Below are positions 23,882-30,649 of a DNA stretch of 32,009 nt, piece after piece. Position 1 is the first letter of the stretch. Each line of letters begins with the position of its first letter. Origin of the DNA: an uncultured Eubacteriales bacterium (lineage in GTDB: Bacteria > Bacillota > Clostridia > TANB77 > CAG-508); contig CASEEU010000022.1 in assembly GCA_949287075.1 (NCBI GenBank), forward strand, positions 1 through 32,009. Direction: 5' to 3'. The position numbers were made by a program, and so were the translations under genes. A model generated the notes under the pieces. It saw nothing but the letters and a program-made list of their open reading frames with translations, ran no database searches and had not been told where the DNA came from.

Positions 23882-25141
23882 TTGAATAAAGTAATTGTAA
23901 TTGGTGGTGGTCCTGCTGGAATGATGGCAGCGATTACTGCAAAGAAAAATAAAAATGATGTATTAATAATAGAAAAAAATAATCAATTAGGAAAAAAGCT
24001 CTTAATTACAGGAAAAGGAAGATGTAATATTACATCTTCTTTAGAGATGGACGATTTTATCAAAAATACACCAGGAAATGGAATGTTTTTGTACAGTGCT
24101 TATAAACAATTTACAAATAAAGATATGATACAGTTTTTAAAACAACAAGGGCTAGAAGTAAAAGAAGAAAGAGGAAATCGAATCTTTCCAGTAACAGATA
24201 AATCAATGGATGTTTTAAAATGTTTTACGAAAAAAATTAAAGAATTAGATATAGAGATAAAATACAACACAAAAGTTGAAGAAATTTTAACAGAAATAAT
24301 TGATGGAGAAACTGTAGTAGTTGGTGTAAAAACAGATAAAGAAATGATAAAGGCGAATAAAGTCATATTAGCAACAGGAGGAAAAAGTTATCCATTAACA
24401 GGTTCAACAGGAGATGGATATCAATTAGTAGAAAAATTAGGACATACTATAACACCAATCAAGCCATCATTAGTGCCTTTGGAAGTATATGATAAAATAG
24501 AATGTAAAGAATTACAGGGATTAAGTTTAAGAAATGTTGAAATAAAGCTAATGGATATAGAAAAACATAAACAAATATATGAAGACTTTGGAGAAATGTT
24601 ATTCACACATTTTGGTGTTTCAGGACCAACCATTTTAAGTGCATCAGCACATTTAGTTAGATATAAAAATACTGACAGATTATTTGATGAAAAAAAGATC
24701 ATTTTAAAAATAGATTTAAAACCAGCTTTAGATGGAAAAAAATTAAATGATAGAATTTTAAGAGACTTCGAAGAAGTAAAAAATAAGCAATTTAAAAATA
24801 GTTTAGATAAATTATTACCACAAAAATTAATACCAGTTATCATTACAAGAAGTAAAATAAATCCAAATAAACAAGTAAATGAAATAACAAGGAAAGAAAG
24901 AGAAGAACTAATAAAGCAAATAAAAGACTTTGAAATGATCATCAAAGGATTTCGACCAATAGAAGAAGCAATTATTACAAGCGGAGGAATCAATATCAAA
25001 GAAATCAATCCTAAAACAATGGAATCTAAAAAAGTAAAAGGATTATATTTCGCAGGAGAAATTATAGATGTAGATAGTTATACAGGAGGATTTAATTTAC
25101 AAATAGCATATTCTACAGGCTATGTGGCAGGATTAAACTAG
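23882..25141 (+). CDS. BaiN/YhiN-type FAD-dependent oxidoreductase (HI0933 family)
   Basis: A 419-residue soluble flavoprotein. The N-terminal dinucleotide-binding motif VIGGGPAGMMAA is followed by IIEKNNQLGKKLLITGKGRCN, the family hallmark. Internal GGKSYPLTGSTGDGY and FTHFGVSGPTIL blocks, and the C-terminal ITSGGINIKEI and GLYFAGEIIDVDSYTGGFNLQIAYSTGY FAD-binding segments, complete the family pattern. Reaction unknown; BaiN itself acts on bile-acid enoyl intermediates but most relatives are uncharacterised. The TTG at 23882 is chosen because AAAGGA lies seven bases upstream. The longer frame starting at 23795 translates the palindromic repeats (MSHRQTN twice) and is almost certainly not the true start. 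Confidence 0.88.
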   Translation: MNKVIVIGGGPAGMMAAITAKKNKNDVLIIEKNNQLGKKLLITGKGRCNITSSLEMDDFIKNTPGNGMFLYSAYKQFTNKDMIQFLKQQGLEVKEERGNRIFPVTDKSMDVLKCFTKKIKELDIEIKYNTKVEEILTEIIDGETVVVGVKTDKEMIKANKVILATGGKSYPLTGSTGDGYQLVEKLGHTITPIKPSLVPLEVYDKIECKELQGLSLRNVEIKLMDIEKHKQIYEDFGEMLFTHFGVSGPTILSASAHLVRYKNTDRLFDEKKIILKIDLKPALDGKKLNDRILRDFEEVKNKQFKNSLDKLLPQKLIPVIITRSKINPNKQVNEITRKEREELIKQIKDFEMIIKGFRPIEEAIITSGGINIKEINPKTMESKKVKGLYFAGEIIDVDSYTGGFNLQIAYSTGYVAGLN

Positions 25142-25143
25142 AA

Positions 25144-25210
25144 TGTCGCATAGAAAAACGAACTCAATGCGACAAAAAATGTCGCATAGAAAAACGAACT
25201 CAATGCGACA
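25144..25210. repeat. Tandem pair of 31-nt palindromic hairpins (copies 3 and 4)
   Basis: Units 25144-25174 and 25180-25210, identical to each other, period 36. The stem TGTCGCAT/ATGCGACA is the same as copies 1 and 2, while the loop is AGAAAAACGAACTCA. The pair begins two bases after the flavoprotein stop codon. Confidence 0.92.
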
Positions 25211-25238
25211 GACAAAATAAAAAGTAAAGGAAGAAAAG

Positions 25239-25877
25239 ATGAATCGTTATTTAACAATAAAAGGTAATGTAGAAACAGAGATTGTTGTGAAAAAATCAAA
25301 ATTTATTGCTAGTTTGATAAAAGTAACATCAAAAGAACAAGCTGAAGAGGAAATAAAAAAAATAAAGAAGAAATATTTTGATGCAAGGCACAATTGTGTT
25401 TCTTACAGAGTATTAGAAGATGAAAAAATCGTAGAAAGATTTAGTGATGATGGAGAACCTTCTGGAACAGCAGGAGGACCTATGCTAAATATTTTACAAA
25501 AAAATAATCTAGTAAATGTATTGATTGTTGTAACAAGATATTTTGGAGGAATATTATTAGGAACTGGAGGCTTAGTTAGGGCATATTCAGATGGCTTGCA
25601 AAAAGCAATTGAACAAAGTGAAATGCTAGAACTTACAATAGGTACAGAATGTGAAGTAAAATTGGAATACAATTATTTTGAAAAATTTAAGTATTATTGT
25701 AAAAATAATGATATTCAAATAAAAGATACAATTTATACAGAAGAAATTGTTTGTAAAATAGAAATGGAAGAAGATAAAAAAGAGAAATTATTAAAAGATT
25801 ATGCATTAAAAAATATGAATTTTTTGGATTTTAAGGTTTTATCTAAAAAATATATAGAAAAAAGTATACCAAAATAA
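25239..25877 (+). CDS. YigZ/IMPACT family protein
   Basis: A 212-residue two-domain protein. The N-terminal UPF0029 domain has KKSKFIASLIKVTSKEQAEEEI, ARHNCVSYRV, SDDGEPSGTAGGPML and VVTRYFGGILLGTGGLVRAYSDG, which are the family signatures; the C-terminal part (about 137-205) is the YigZ-type ferredoxin-like domain. The eukaryotic IMPACT homologue regulates the GCN2 kinase; the bacterial role is not established. AGGAAG precedes the ATG. It follows the repeat pair with no visible promoter, so it may be transcribed with the flavoprotein gene. Confidence 0.92.
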   Translation: MNRYLTIKGNVETEIVVKKSKFIASLIKVTSKEQAEEEIKKIKKKYFDARHNCVSYRVLEDEKIVERFSDDGEPSGTAGGPMLNILQKNNLVNVLIVVTRYFGGILLGTGGLVRAYSDGLQKAIEQSEMLELTIGTECEVKLEYNYFEKFKYYCKNNDIQIKDTIYTEEIVCKIEMEEDKKEKLLKDYALKNMNFLDFKVLSKKYIEKSIPK

Positions 25878-25916
25878 TTGTTTTATAAAATAAATGGAAA
25901 AAATTACCAGTTTATC

Positions 25917-25945
25917 TTGCAAATTATCATCTGCAGACATATAAT
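25917..25945 (+). promoter_or_regulatory. Promoter of spo0A
   Basis: TTGCAA (25917-25922), 17-base spacer, perfect TATAAT (25940-25945). This is a vegetative-type promoter; I see no clear sigma-H site or 0A box here. Confidence 0.75.
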
Positions 25946-25949
25946 CTGA

Positions 25950-25968
25950 ATTGTAAAATATTTACAAT
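25950..25968 (+). promoter_or_regulatory. Perfect inverted repeat at the spo0A transcription start
   Basis: ATTGTAAA-ATA-TTTACAAT, an 8-bp perfect dyad starting five bases after the -10 and ending 13 bases before the GGAGG. It could be an operator or a start-proximal RNA hairpin followed by a T-rich run. Confidence 0.55.
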
Positions 25969-25989
25969 TTATTTTTTGGAGGAAAAATT

Positions 25990-26814
25990 ATGAAAGAAAA
26001 GATTACAGTCTTAATAGCAGATGACAATCAAGAATTTAGTCAAACATTAGCATCATATATAGATGCACAAGAAGATATGGAGGTTATAGCAAAAGCAAAA
26101 GATGGAACAGAAGTAATAGATATTATTGCAAATACAGTACCAGATGTTATACTTTTAGATGTGATTATGCCACATTTAGATGGATTAGGTGTTTTGGAAA
26201 ACATTAATAAAATCAAAATAGCAAAAAAACCAATTTGCATAATGTTATCAGCAGTTGGACAAGATAAAATAACACAAAGAGCCATAGAATTAGGTGCACA
26301 ATATTATGTAGTAAAACCTTTTGATATCGAGGTATTAATTAAAAGGATAAGAGAGTTTAAATTTTATAAACCAACAACAACAAATACAAACAATAACTTT
26401 ATCTCAAGAGATACCAAGCCACAATACATAGAAATATCTTCAGATAATACAAAGTCAGAAGAAAATTTAGAAGCATTGGTAACAAACATTATTCATGAAG
26501 TTGGTGTACCTGCACATATTAAAGGATATCAATATTTAAGAGAAGCCATTATGATGGTAGTAAATGATATAGATGTTATTAATCAAATTACCAAGAGTTT
26601 ATATCCACAAATCGCACATAAATTTAATACAACACCAAGTCGCGTAGAAAGAGCCATTCGTCATGCCATTGAAGTTGCGTGGGGAAGAGGTCAACAAGAA
26701 GTGGTTGAAAATATCTTTGGATATACGATTTCAGCTGCAAAAGGAAAGCCAACAAATTCAGAATTTATAGCTATGATTGCTGATAAGTTACGCTTAGAAT
26801 TAAAGAGTGCGTAA
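25990..26814 (+). CDS. spo0A: Stage 0 sporulation protein A, master response regulator
   Basis: A 274-residue response regulator that, when phosphorylated, turns on the sporulation programme. The receiver domain has the acidic pair Asp11-Asp12, phospho-acceptor Asp57 in VILLDVIMP, Ser87 in the switch position and Lys109 in VVKPFD. A linker (about 122-160) leads to the Spo0A C-terminal helix-turn-helix domain with [21 protein letters not shown] and [30 protein letters not shown], which is diagnostic for Spo0A against other regulators. TTTGGAGG precedes the ATG. It has its own promoter and terminator. spoIVB and sigma-factor genes are not adjacent in this window. Confidence 0.98.
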   Translation: MKEKITVLIADDNQEFSQTLASYIDAQEDMEVIAKAKDGTEVIDIIANTVPDVILLDVIMPHLDGLGVLENINKIKIAKKPICIMLSAVGQDKITQRAIELGAQYYVVKPFDIEVLIKRIREFKFYKPTTTNTNNNFISRDTKPQYIEISSDNTKSEENLEALVTNIIHEVGVPAHIKGYQYLREAIMMVVNDIDVINQITKSLYPQIAHKFNTTPSRVERAIRHAIEVAWGRGQQEVVENIFGYTISAAKGKPTNSEFIAMIADKLRLELKSA

Positions 26815-26824
26815 TAGAATTAAT

Positions 26825-26857
26825 AGAGTAGAATTTGAAATCTACTCTGTTTTTTTG
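26825..26857 (+). terminator. Terminator of spo0A
   Basis: AGAGTAGA (26825-26832) pairs with TCTACTCT (26841-26848), followed by seven T residues after one G. Confidence 0.88.
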
Positions 26858-26895
26858 TAAAAATACTAATCTTCTAATTTTATAAGGAAACATGA

Positions 26896-26924
26896 TTGAA
26901 ATATTATGTAAATCATGATATAAT
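26896..26924 (+). promoter_or_regulatory. Promoter of the unknown gene pair
   Basis: TTGAAA (26896-26901), 17-base spacer, perfect TATAAT (26919-26924), 42 bases before the ATG at 26966. Confidence 0.8.
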
Positions 26925-26965
26925 ATCGAAAAATTTAAAGAAATAAAATTGAAAAAGGAGAAAAT

Positions 26966-27694
26966 ATGAGGATATTTGCATTTAAAGATGAAGAAACAAA
27001 TCAAATATGGGCGATTGCAACTAAAATGTGGTCAGAGAACCAAGAGGTATATAATACACAAATGAAAGGAGCTAAAAAACAAGCATTAGTAACAGTTGTA
27101 TATGAAGATGGTGGAGAATTAAATAAAGTTATCATGGGAGATAAATATATACAAATTGCAGGTGCACATGCTTTAAATCCAAATGTAGGTGCAAAAAATT
27201 GGAATGATTGTTATGTTGTTGAAGGAGACAGGGTATTACCAAAAAAAATGGTAGAAAAAAAAGGAGGGCATACACTTAACGAAGCAATTGAGGGTGTTTT
27301 TTTAGAAGCAAGATTAGAGGACTTGGTAAAAAATAAATATATTAAAGGGCTTCCAAAAGATGTTGTAGAAAAAATCGATTCAGAAGAATGTAGAAAAGAA
27401 TTGGAAGATTATTTTCAAACAAGCATTTTGGTATTAAAACGAAAACAGCCATCAAACATTAACTTTGAAGATAATCAACAATTAGATGCAATCAGTAGAA
27501 GTTGTATAGCAGAAATTAGACAAATTGAAAAAGAAATGGGAGAACAGGATGAAAACTTGTCAGCAGAGAAAGTGAATGAAGTGCTACAAGAAAAACAGAA
27601 AAAAGTAGAAAGAGCAAAGCAAATAGCAGAAGAATTAGTATCATTGGCAGAAGAATTAGGGAAAGATCCACAAGAATTTTTTAAAGGAGAATAA
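26966..27694 (+). CDS. Unrecognised cytoplasmic protein
   Basis: A 242-residue protein with no signal peptide or membrane helix. The N-terminal part (1-105) looks like a compact alpha/beta domain (MRIFAFKDEETNQIWAIAT, KYIQIAGAHALNPNVGAKNWND); from about residue 165 to the end it is a charged helical, probably coiled-coil, region (EIRQIEKEMGEQ, EKQKKVERAKQIAEELVSLA). AAAGGAG precedes the ATG and a near-consensus promoter lies upstream. The next gene begins on the base after the stop codon. I do not recognise the family; proximity to spo0A is not enough to infer a sporulation role. Confidence 0.7.
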   Translation: MRIFAFKDEETNQIWAIATKMWSENQEVYNTQMKGAKKQALVTVVYEDGGELNKVIMGDKYIQIAGAHALNPNVGAKNWNDCYVVEGDRVLPKKMVEKKGGHTLNEAIEGVFLEARLEDLVKNKYIKGLPKDVVEKIDSEECRKELEDYFQTSILVLKRKQPSNINFEDNQQLDAISRSCIAEIRQIEKEMGEQDENLSAEKVNEVLQEKQKKVERAKQIAEELVSLAEELGKDPQEFFKGE

Positions 27695-28123
27695 ATGAAA
27701 ATAGAAGAAAAAAATATAAAGGAATTGGAAGAATCATTGAACCATTATACAGAAATAAAAATTAAGTTTATACGTACAATAGATCAATATACGGAAAAAG
27801 AAAGAGAAATGTTTTGGAATAAATTTTATGAACGAAAATTAAATATATTATTTGATATTTTATACTATCATTACAACAATAATAATTTGACAATACAGAC
27901 AAATCCATTTTTAAAAGTTCCAAAAGAAGAAGTAAAAAAATATAGAAAAATGATATGCATAGAATTAAGTAAGATGAATATTGATAAAATTGCATCAGAG
28001 AATATTTTATTAAAACAATATGAAACCTTAAAAGATAGAATCAAAAGTCAAAAAGAAGAATTTATATTTCATCCAGAATTTTGGAAAATATTTATGAATT
28101 TTTATTGTATATATAGTGACTAA
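27695..28123 (+). CDS. Unrecognised helical protein, coupled to the previous gene
   Basis: A 142-residue protein, charged and helical throughout (IEEKNIKELEESLNHYTEIKIK, YTEKEREMFWNKFYERKLNIL), with no membrane segment or known motif. The ATG directly abuts the preceding TAA, with GGAG inside the previous gene's last codons, so translation is coupled. The tail ends in an aromatic patch (FHPEFWKIFMNFYCIYSD). The family is not recognised. Confidence 0.65.
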   Translation: MKIEEKNIKELEESLNHYTEIKIKFIRTIDQYTEKEREMFWNKFYERKLNILFDILYYHYNNNNLTIQTNPFLKVPKEEVKKYRKMICIELSKMNIDKIASENILLKQYETLKDRIKSQKEEFIFHPEFWKIFMNFYCIYSD

Positions 28124-28161
28124 CCATTTTTGTGTAGCAATCCATTTTATATAACATTTAT

Positions 28162-28203
28162 TTGAATTTCATATCAACAATTTATGATAATGTTCATAAT
28201 ATA
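28162..28203 (+). promoter_or_regulatory. Overlapping promoter candidates for the BclA/C1q-like gene
   Basis: TTGAAT (28162-28167), 18-base spacer, GATAAT (28186-28191) could be vegetative. The same stretch contains AC (28177-28178), 16 bases, then CATAATATA (28195-28203), which matches the sigma-K pattern AC-N16-CATANNNTA. The sigma-K reading would put the transcript start inside the ribosome binding site at 28207-28212, which argues against it. Confidence 0.35.
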
Positions 28204-28216
28204 TACAGGGGATTAT

Positions 28217-28750
28217 ATGAATAATTGTCATTGTAAACAAATAGATATTTTAAAATGTATTGCCATCGGAATAACAATTATATTCTTAATGGTATTTATT
28301 GTTGTTATTATCATTTTTAATAATGATAATGTAGAAAAAGATATATTGACAGCAATTGCAGTACAAGGAGACAATACACAATTAGGAACAACAACAATAA
28401 AATTTAGTCAAAATGATATAGTTGTTGGAAATGCTCTTACACATGAAGAAGGAAGTGACATCATTTCAATTAATGAAACAGGGATTTATCAGATTTCTTA
28501 TCAATTATTTGGAATAAAAGAAGGAGCAGGTTCTTTCAATTTTAATGCAGTATTGCTTGTAAATGATGTACCAGTTGAAAGCACTTTTAATGATGGACCT
28601 GTTTTGGAGGATTTAGTAAATAATCGTCTTACACTAACGAGTACAGTAATTTTAAGATTAAATGCAGGGAACACATTAAAATTAGCAGGTATATCTATTG
28701 AAGAAATCACATATGAAAAGGCAAGAATCGATATTGAGAAAATAGACTAA
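28217..28750 (+). CDS. Membrane-anchored protein with BclA/C1q-like C-terminal domain
   Basis: A 177-residue protein. A short Cys/His-containing N-terminus (MNNCHCKQIDILKC) precedes one strong membrane helix (about 14-38), then an extracytoplasmic domain of about 135 residues. That domain shows the TNF/C1q-like jelly-roll pattern of exosporium BclA C-termini: ISINETGIYQISYQLFG, VLLVNDVPVES, LTLTSTVILRLNAGNTLKLAGIS. BclA-type proteins normally have a collagen-like Gly-x-y repeat; there is none here, and a membrane anchor replaces it. The start at 28217 follows AGGGGA; an upstream in-frame ATG at 28184 has no ribosome binding site. A spore-surface or forespore-membrane role is inference. Confidence 0.72.
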   Translation: MNNCHCKQIDILKCIAIGITIIFLMVFIVVIIIFNNDNVEKDILTAIAVQGDNTQLGTTTIKFSQNDIVVGNALTHEEGSDIISINETGIYQISYQLFGIKEGAGSFNFNAVLLVNDVPVESTFNDGPVLEDLVNNRLTLTSTVILRLNAGNTLKLAGISIEEITYEKARIDIEKID

Positions 28751-28767
28751 GATGTCTAAAAAAGGAT

Positions 28768-28796
28768 TTGCATTATGAAGAGGAATTTGGTATAAT
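28768..28796 (+). promoter_or_regulatory. Promoter of the 113-residue membrane protein gene
   Basis: TTGCAT (28768-28773), 17-base spacer, perfect TATAAT (28791-28796) with an extended TGG. Confidence 0.82.
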
Positions 28797-28829
28797 ATAG
28801 CGATAAAAAATATTAGGAGGTTTGTAGAA

Positions 28830-29171
28830 ATGGACAAACGGAAGGCAATAGGAATTGTTGTAATTCAAGGGGTGAAATATCTATGTGTTGCAATTGTAGC
28901 AATTGTAGTAGGTGTTATGATAGCATCAAATACCTATGAAGAAAAGTTGCAAGACAAACAAGAATATGCTCAAAATGCATATAATCTGGGAAAGGCAGAA
29001 TATTTAGGTTTAGAAAAACTGCCACCAGAGGAAACAGATGCATTCCAAGAGAAAATCCAAGAAATTATGAATTCAGAGCTAAGCTTACAAGAACAGGAGA
29101 AAGCTATGGATGAAATATTCTCGGTTTTACAGAGATATAGCGATATTATATTGCCGACAGAGGAACAATAG
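28830..29171 (+). CDS. Single-pass membrane protein, function unknown
   Basis: A 113-residue protein with a short basic start (MDKRK), one long hydrophobic helix (about 6-33) and an extracytoplasmic or cytoplasmic charged helical domain rich in Glu and Gln (EEKLQDKQEYAQNAYNLGKAEYLG, LSLQEQEKAMDEIF). TAGGAGGTTTG precedes the ATG. It is a single-gene unit between a strong promoter and a terminator. The family is not recognised. Confidence 0.68.
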   Translation: MDKRKAIGIVVIQGVKYLCVAIVAIVVGVMIASNTYEEKLQDKQEYAQNAYNLGKAEYLGLEKLPPEETDAFQEKIQEIMNSELSLQEQEKAMDEIFSVLQRYSDIILPTEEQ

Positions 29172-29199
29172 AATAATATTGATTCCAACACATGCAAAG

Positions 29200-29231
29200 A
29201 GGTACATCTTTCAACAAGGTGTACTTTTTTT
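29200..29231 (+). terminator. Terminator after the 113-residue gene
   Basis: An 11-bp stem with two G-U pairs (29200-29210 with 29216-29226) followed by T residues. Confidence 0.8.
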
Positions 29232-29363
29232 GTTGAAAAAAGTAAGAGATTTTCTTATTTAACAAGAAAATAACAGTGCACGTAAAACTTAACATTAGAT
29301 TGTATAAAATGAAAAATTATGGAAATACTGAAAATAAATACATAAGAAACTAAGGAGGTACAG

Positions 29364-29699
29364 ATGGAAGATATCGATTTAAAAAATATGGTAATTTTAA
29401 AAGATTTACCATCCAATATCGTGAAAGAAGCCTATGTGGTTTTTAAATCTAATAAAATGATAAAGAAATTTCAAAAGATAAATAAAAATACAGAAAAAAA
29501 ACAAGTAAATAGAGATTACGAGGATAGTGAATATGCTATAAAAGAGGCAGAAATGTTGGTTTCAGAATATATAGAAAGAGTAGAGAAATCTGAAAAAGAA
29601 ACCATACTAAATTCCAAAATAAATAAAAAATTGAAAAAATATGCATATATAGCAAGTGTTATTATGATTTTACAGTTTATATTATTAGTTATCAAATAG
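29364..29699 (+). CDS. Small C-terminally anchored protein, function unknown
   Basis: A 111-residue protein. Residues 1-90 are polar and helical (KKFQKINKNTEKKQVNRDYEDSE, ISEYIERVEKSEKE-like region), and residues 92-110 form one hydrophobic helix (YIASVIMILQFILLVI) ending the protein, so it is probably tail-anchored with the bulk in the cytoplasm. AAGGAGG precedes the ATG. It lies 61 bases upstream of the SpoIVFA-like gene, with the hairpin at 29704 between them. The family is not recognised; a link to sporulation rests only on position. Confidence 0.62.
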   Translation: MEDIDLKNMVILKDLPSNIVKEAYVVFKSNKMIKKFQKINKNTEKKQVNRDYEDSEYAIKEAEMLVSEYIERVEKSEKETILNSKINKKLKKYAYIASVIMILQFILLVIK

Positions 29700-29703
29700 G
29701 AAT

Positions 29704-29757
29704 AAAACACCTTTTCCAAACATATAGTTTAACAAGAAACCAAGGAAGAGGTGTTTT
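29704..29757 (+). promoter_or_regulatory. Hairpin that covers the ribosome binding site of the SpoIVFA-like gene
   Basis: AAAACACCTTTTCC (29704-29717) pairs with GGAAGAGGTGTTTT (29744-29757) over 14 bp including one G-U, with a 26-base loop. The ribosome binding site GAGGTG (29748-29753), seven bases before the ATG, lies entirely in the right arm. The T-run ending the arm also makes it look like a terminator for the upstream gene. Confidence 0.7.
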
Positions 29758-29760
29758 TAT

Positions 29761-30639
29761 ATGGAAAGAACAATGACAGTAGAAGAAAGAATTAGACGAG
29801 CAGAGGAAATTTACGAACGTAGAAAAAGAAATGAAGGATTAACGGTTGTACAGGAGGAAAAAAATAAAAAAGAAAAAAATGAGAAAAAAGACATAAAACT
29901 ATTAAAAAAAATGCTAATTCAATTGCTGGTTTGCATATGTATCTATTTAGTAATTTACACAATACAAAATAAACAATATATTTTTTCAGAGGATTTCATT
30001 AATAAAGTAAATGAAATCATTTCTTATGATATTGATTTTAAAAAATTATATGAAGATACTAAAAATTATGTAATGGGAATATTCAGCAAAGAAAATCAAA
30101 ATAAAGAAAATAATGATACAAATGCTATAGAGAATACAGAAACAAACAATGGTATTGGAGGTGCAGTAGAAGAGCATACAGAAGAAAATGGGCAAGTGGA
30201 AGAAAATCAAAATTTATCTCAAGAAGAACAAGATATTCTGAATGTAAAAAATACAACAAGTTTTATAAAACCAGTAGAAGGAACGATTAGTTCTATATAT
30301 GGATATAGAGAAACGGCAACAGGAACAGTTCCAAAAGACCATACAGGAACAGATATAGCGGCAGTAACAGGAACTAAAATAAAGTCAGCAACTGATGGAC
30401 AGGTGGTTTTAGCTTCTGAAGAGGGAGATTATGGAAAACATATAAAGGTGCAAATAGGCGAAGTCAGTATTATTTATGCACATTGCAATAGCTTATATGT
30501 AAAAGAAGGAGATATGGTTACACAAGGACAAGAAATAGCAGAAATAGGATCTACTGGAAATTCAACAGGTCCACATTTACATTTTGAAATTCGAATATCG
30601 GAAAGAACGGTTGATCCACAAAAGATATTAGAATTATAA
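29761..30639 (+). CDS. spoIVFA: SpoIVFA-like M23 (LytM) membrane peptidase
   Basis: A 292-residue protein with a charged cytoplasmic N-terminus (1-50), one membrane helix (about 51-68), an acidic Asn/Glu-rich linker (105-160) and a LytM/M23 domain (about 170-290). Its zinc and catalytic residues are all present: His194 and Asp198 in HTGTD, His241 in YAHCNSL, and His272/His274 in HLHFEI. The gene is followed 10 bases later by a SpoIVFB-type M50 protease, the arrangement of the B. subtilis spoIVF operon, in which SpoIVFA scaffolds and restrains SpoIVFB in the forespore membrane. The Bacillus SpoIVFA and SpoIIQ domains are degenerate; this one looks active. SpoIIQ is the alternative; neighbourhood favours SpoIVFA. 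Translation may be limited by the hairpin at 29704-29757. Confidence 0.78.
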   Translation: MERTMTVEERIRRAEEIYERRKRNEGLTVVQEEKNKKEKNEKKDIKLLKKMLIQLLVCICIYLVIYTIQNKQYIFSEDFINKVNEIISYDIDFKKLYEDTKNYVMGIFSKENQNKENNDTNAIENTETNNGIGGAVEEHTEENGQVEENQNLSQEEQDILNVKNTTSFIKPVEGTISSIYGYRETATGTVPKDHTGTDIAAVTGTKIKSATDGQVVLASEEGDYGKHIKVQIGEVSIIYAHCNSLYVKEGDMVTQGQEIAEIGSTGNSTGPHLHFEIRISERTVDPQKILEL

Positions 30640-30649
30640 AGGAGAAAAG

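Noticed and set aside
24421..25008. Minus-strand open frame of 195 codons
   Set aside because: It is antisense to the flavoprotein gene and its protein is a low-complexity Ser/Ile/Leu string typical of reversed AT-rich coding DNA.
23796..25210. Possible CRISPR array
   Set aside because: There are only two units at each site, the whole 31-nt unit is conserved including the loop, and the gap between units is five A-rich bases. There are no variable spacers and no cas genes.
25950..25968. Rex (NADH-sensing) operator upstream of spo0A
   Set aside because: The known Rex consensus has a four-base centre with TTGTGAA or TTGTTAA half-sites; this dyad has a three-base centre and TTGTAAA, so the match is not good enough.
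29761..30639. Assignment as SpoIIQ
   Set aside because: The M23 domain and single membrane helix fit both, but direct coupling to an M50 SpoIVFB-type protease favours SpoIVFA.
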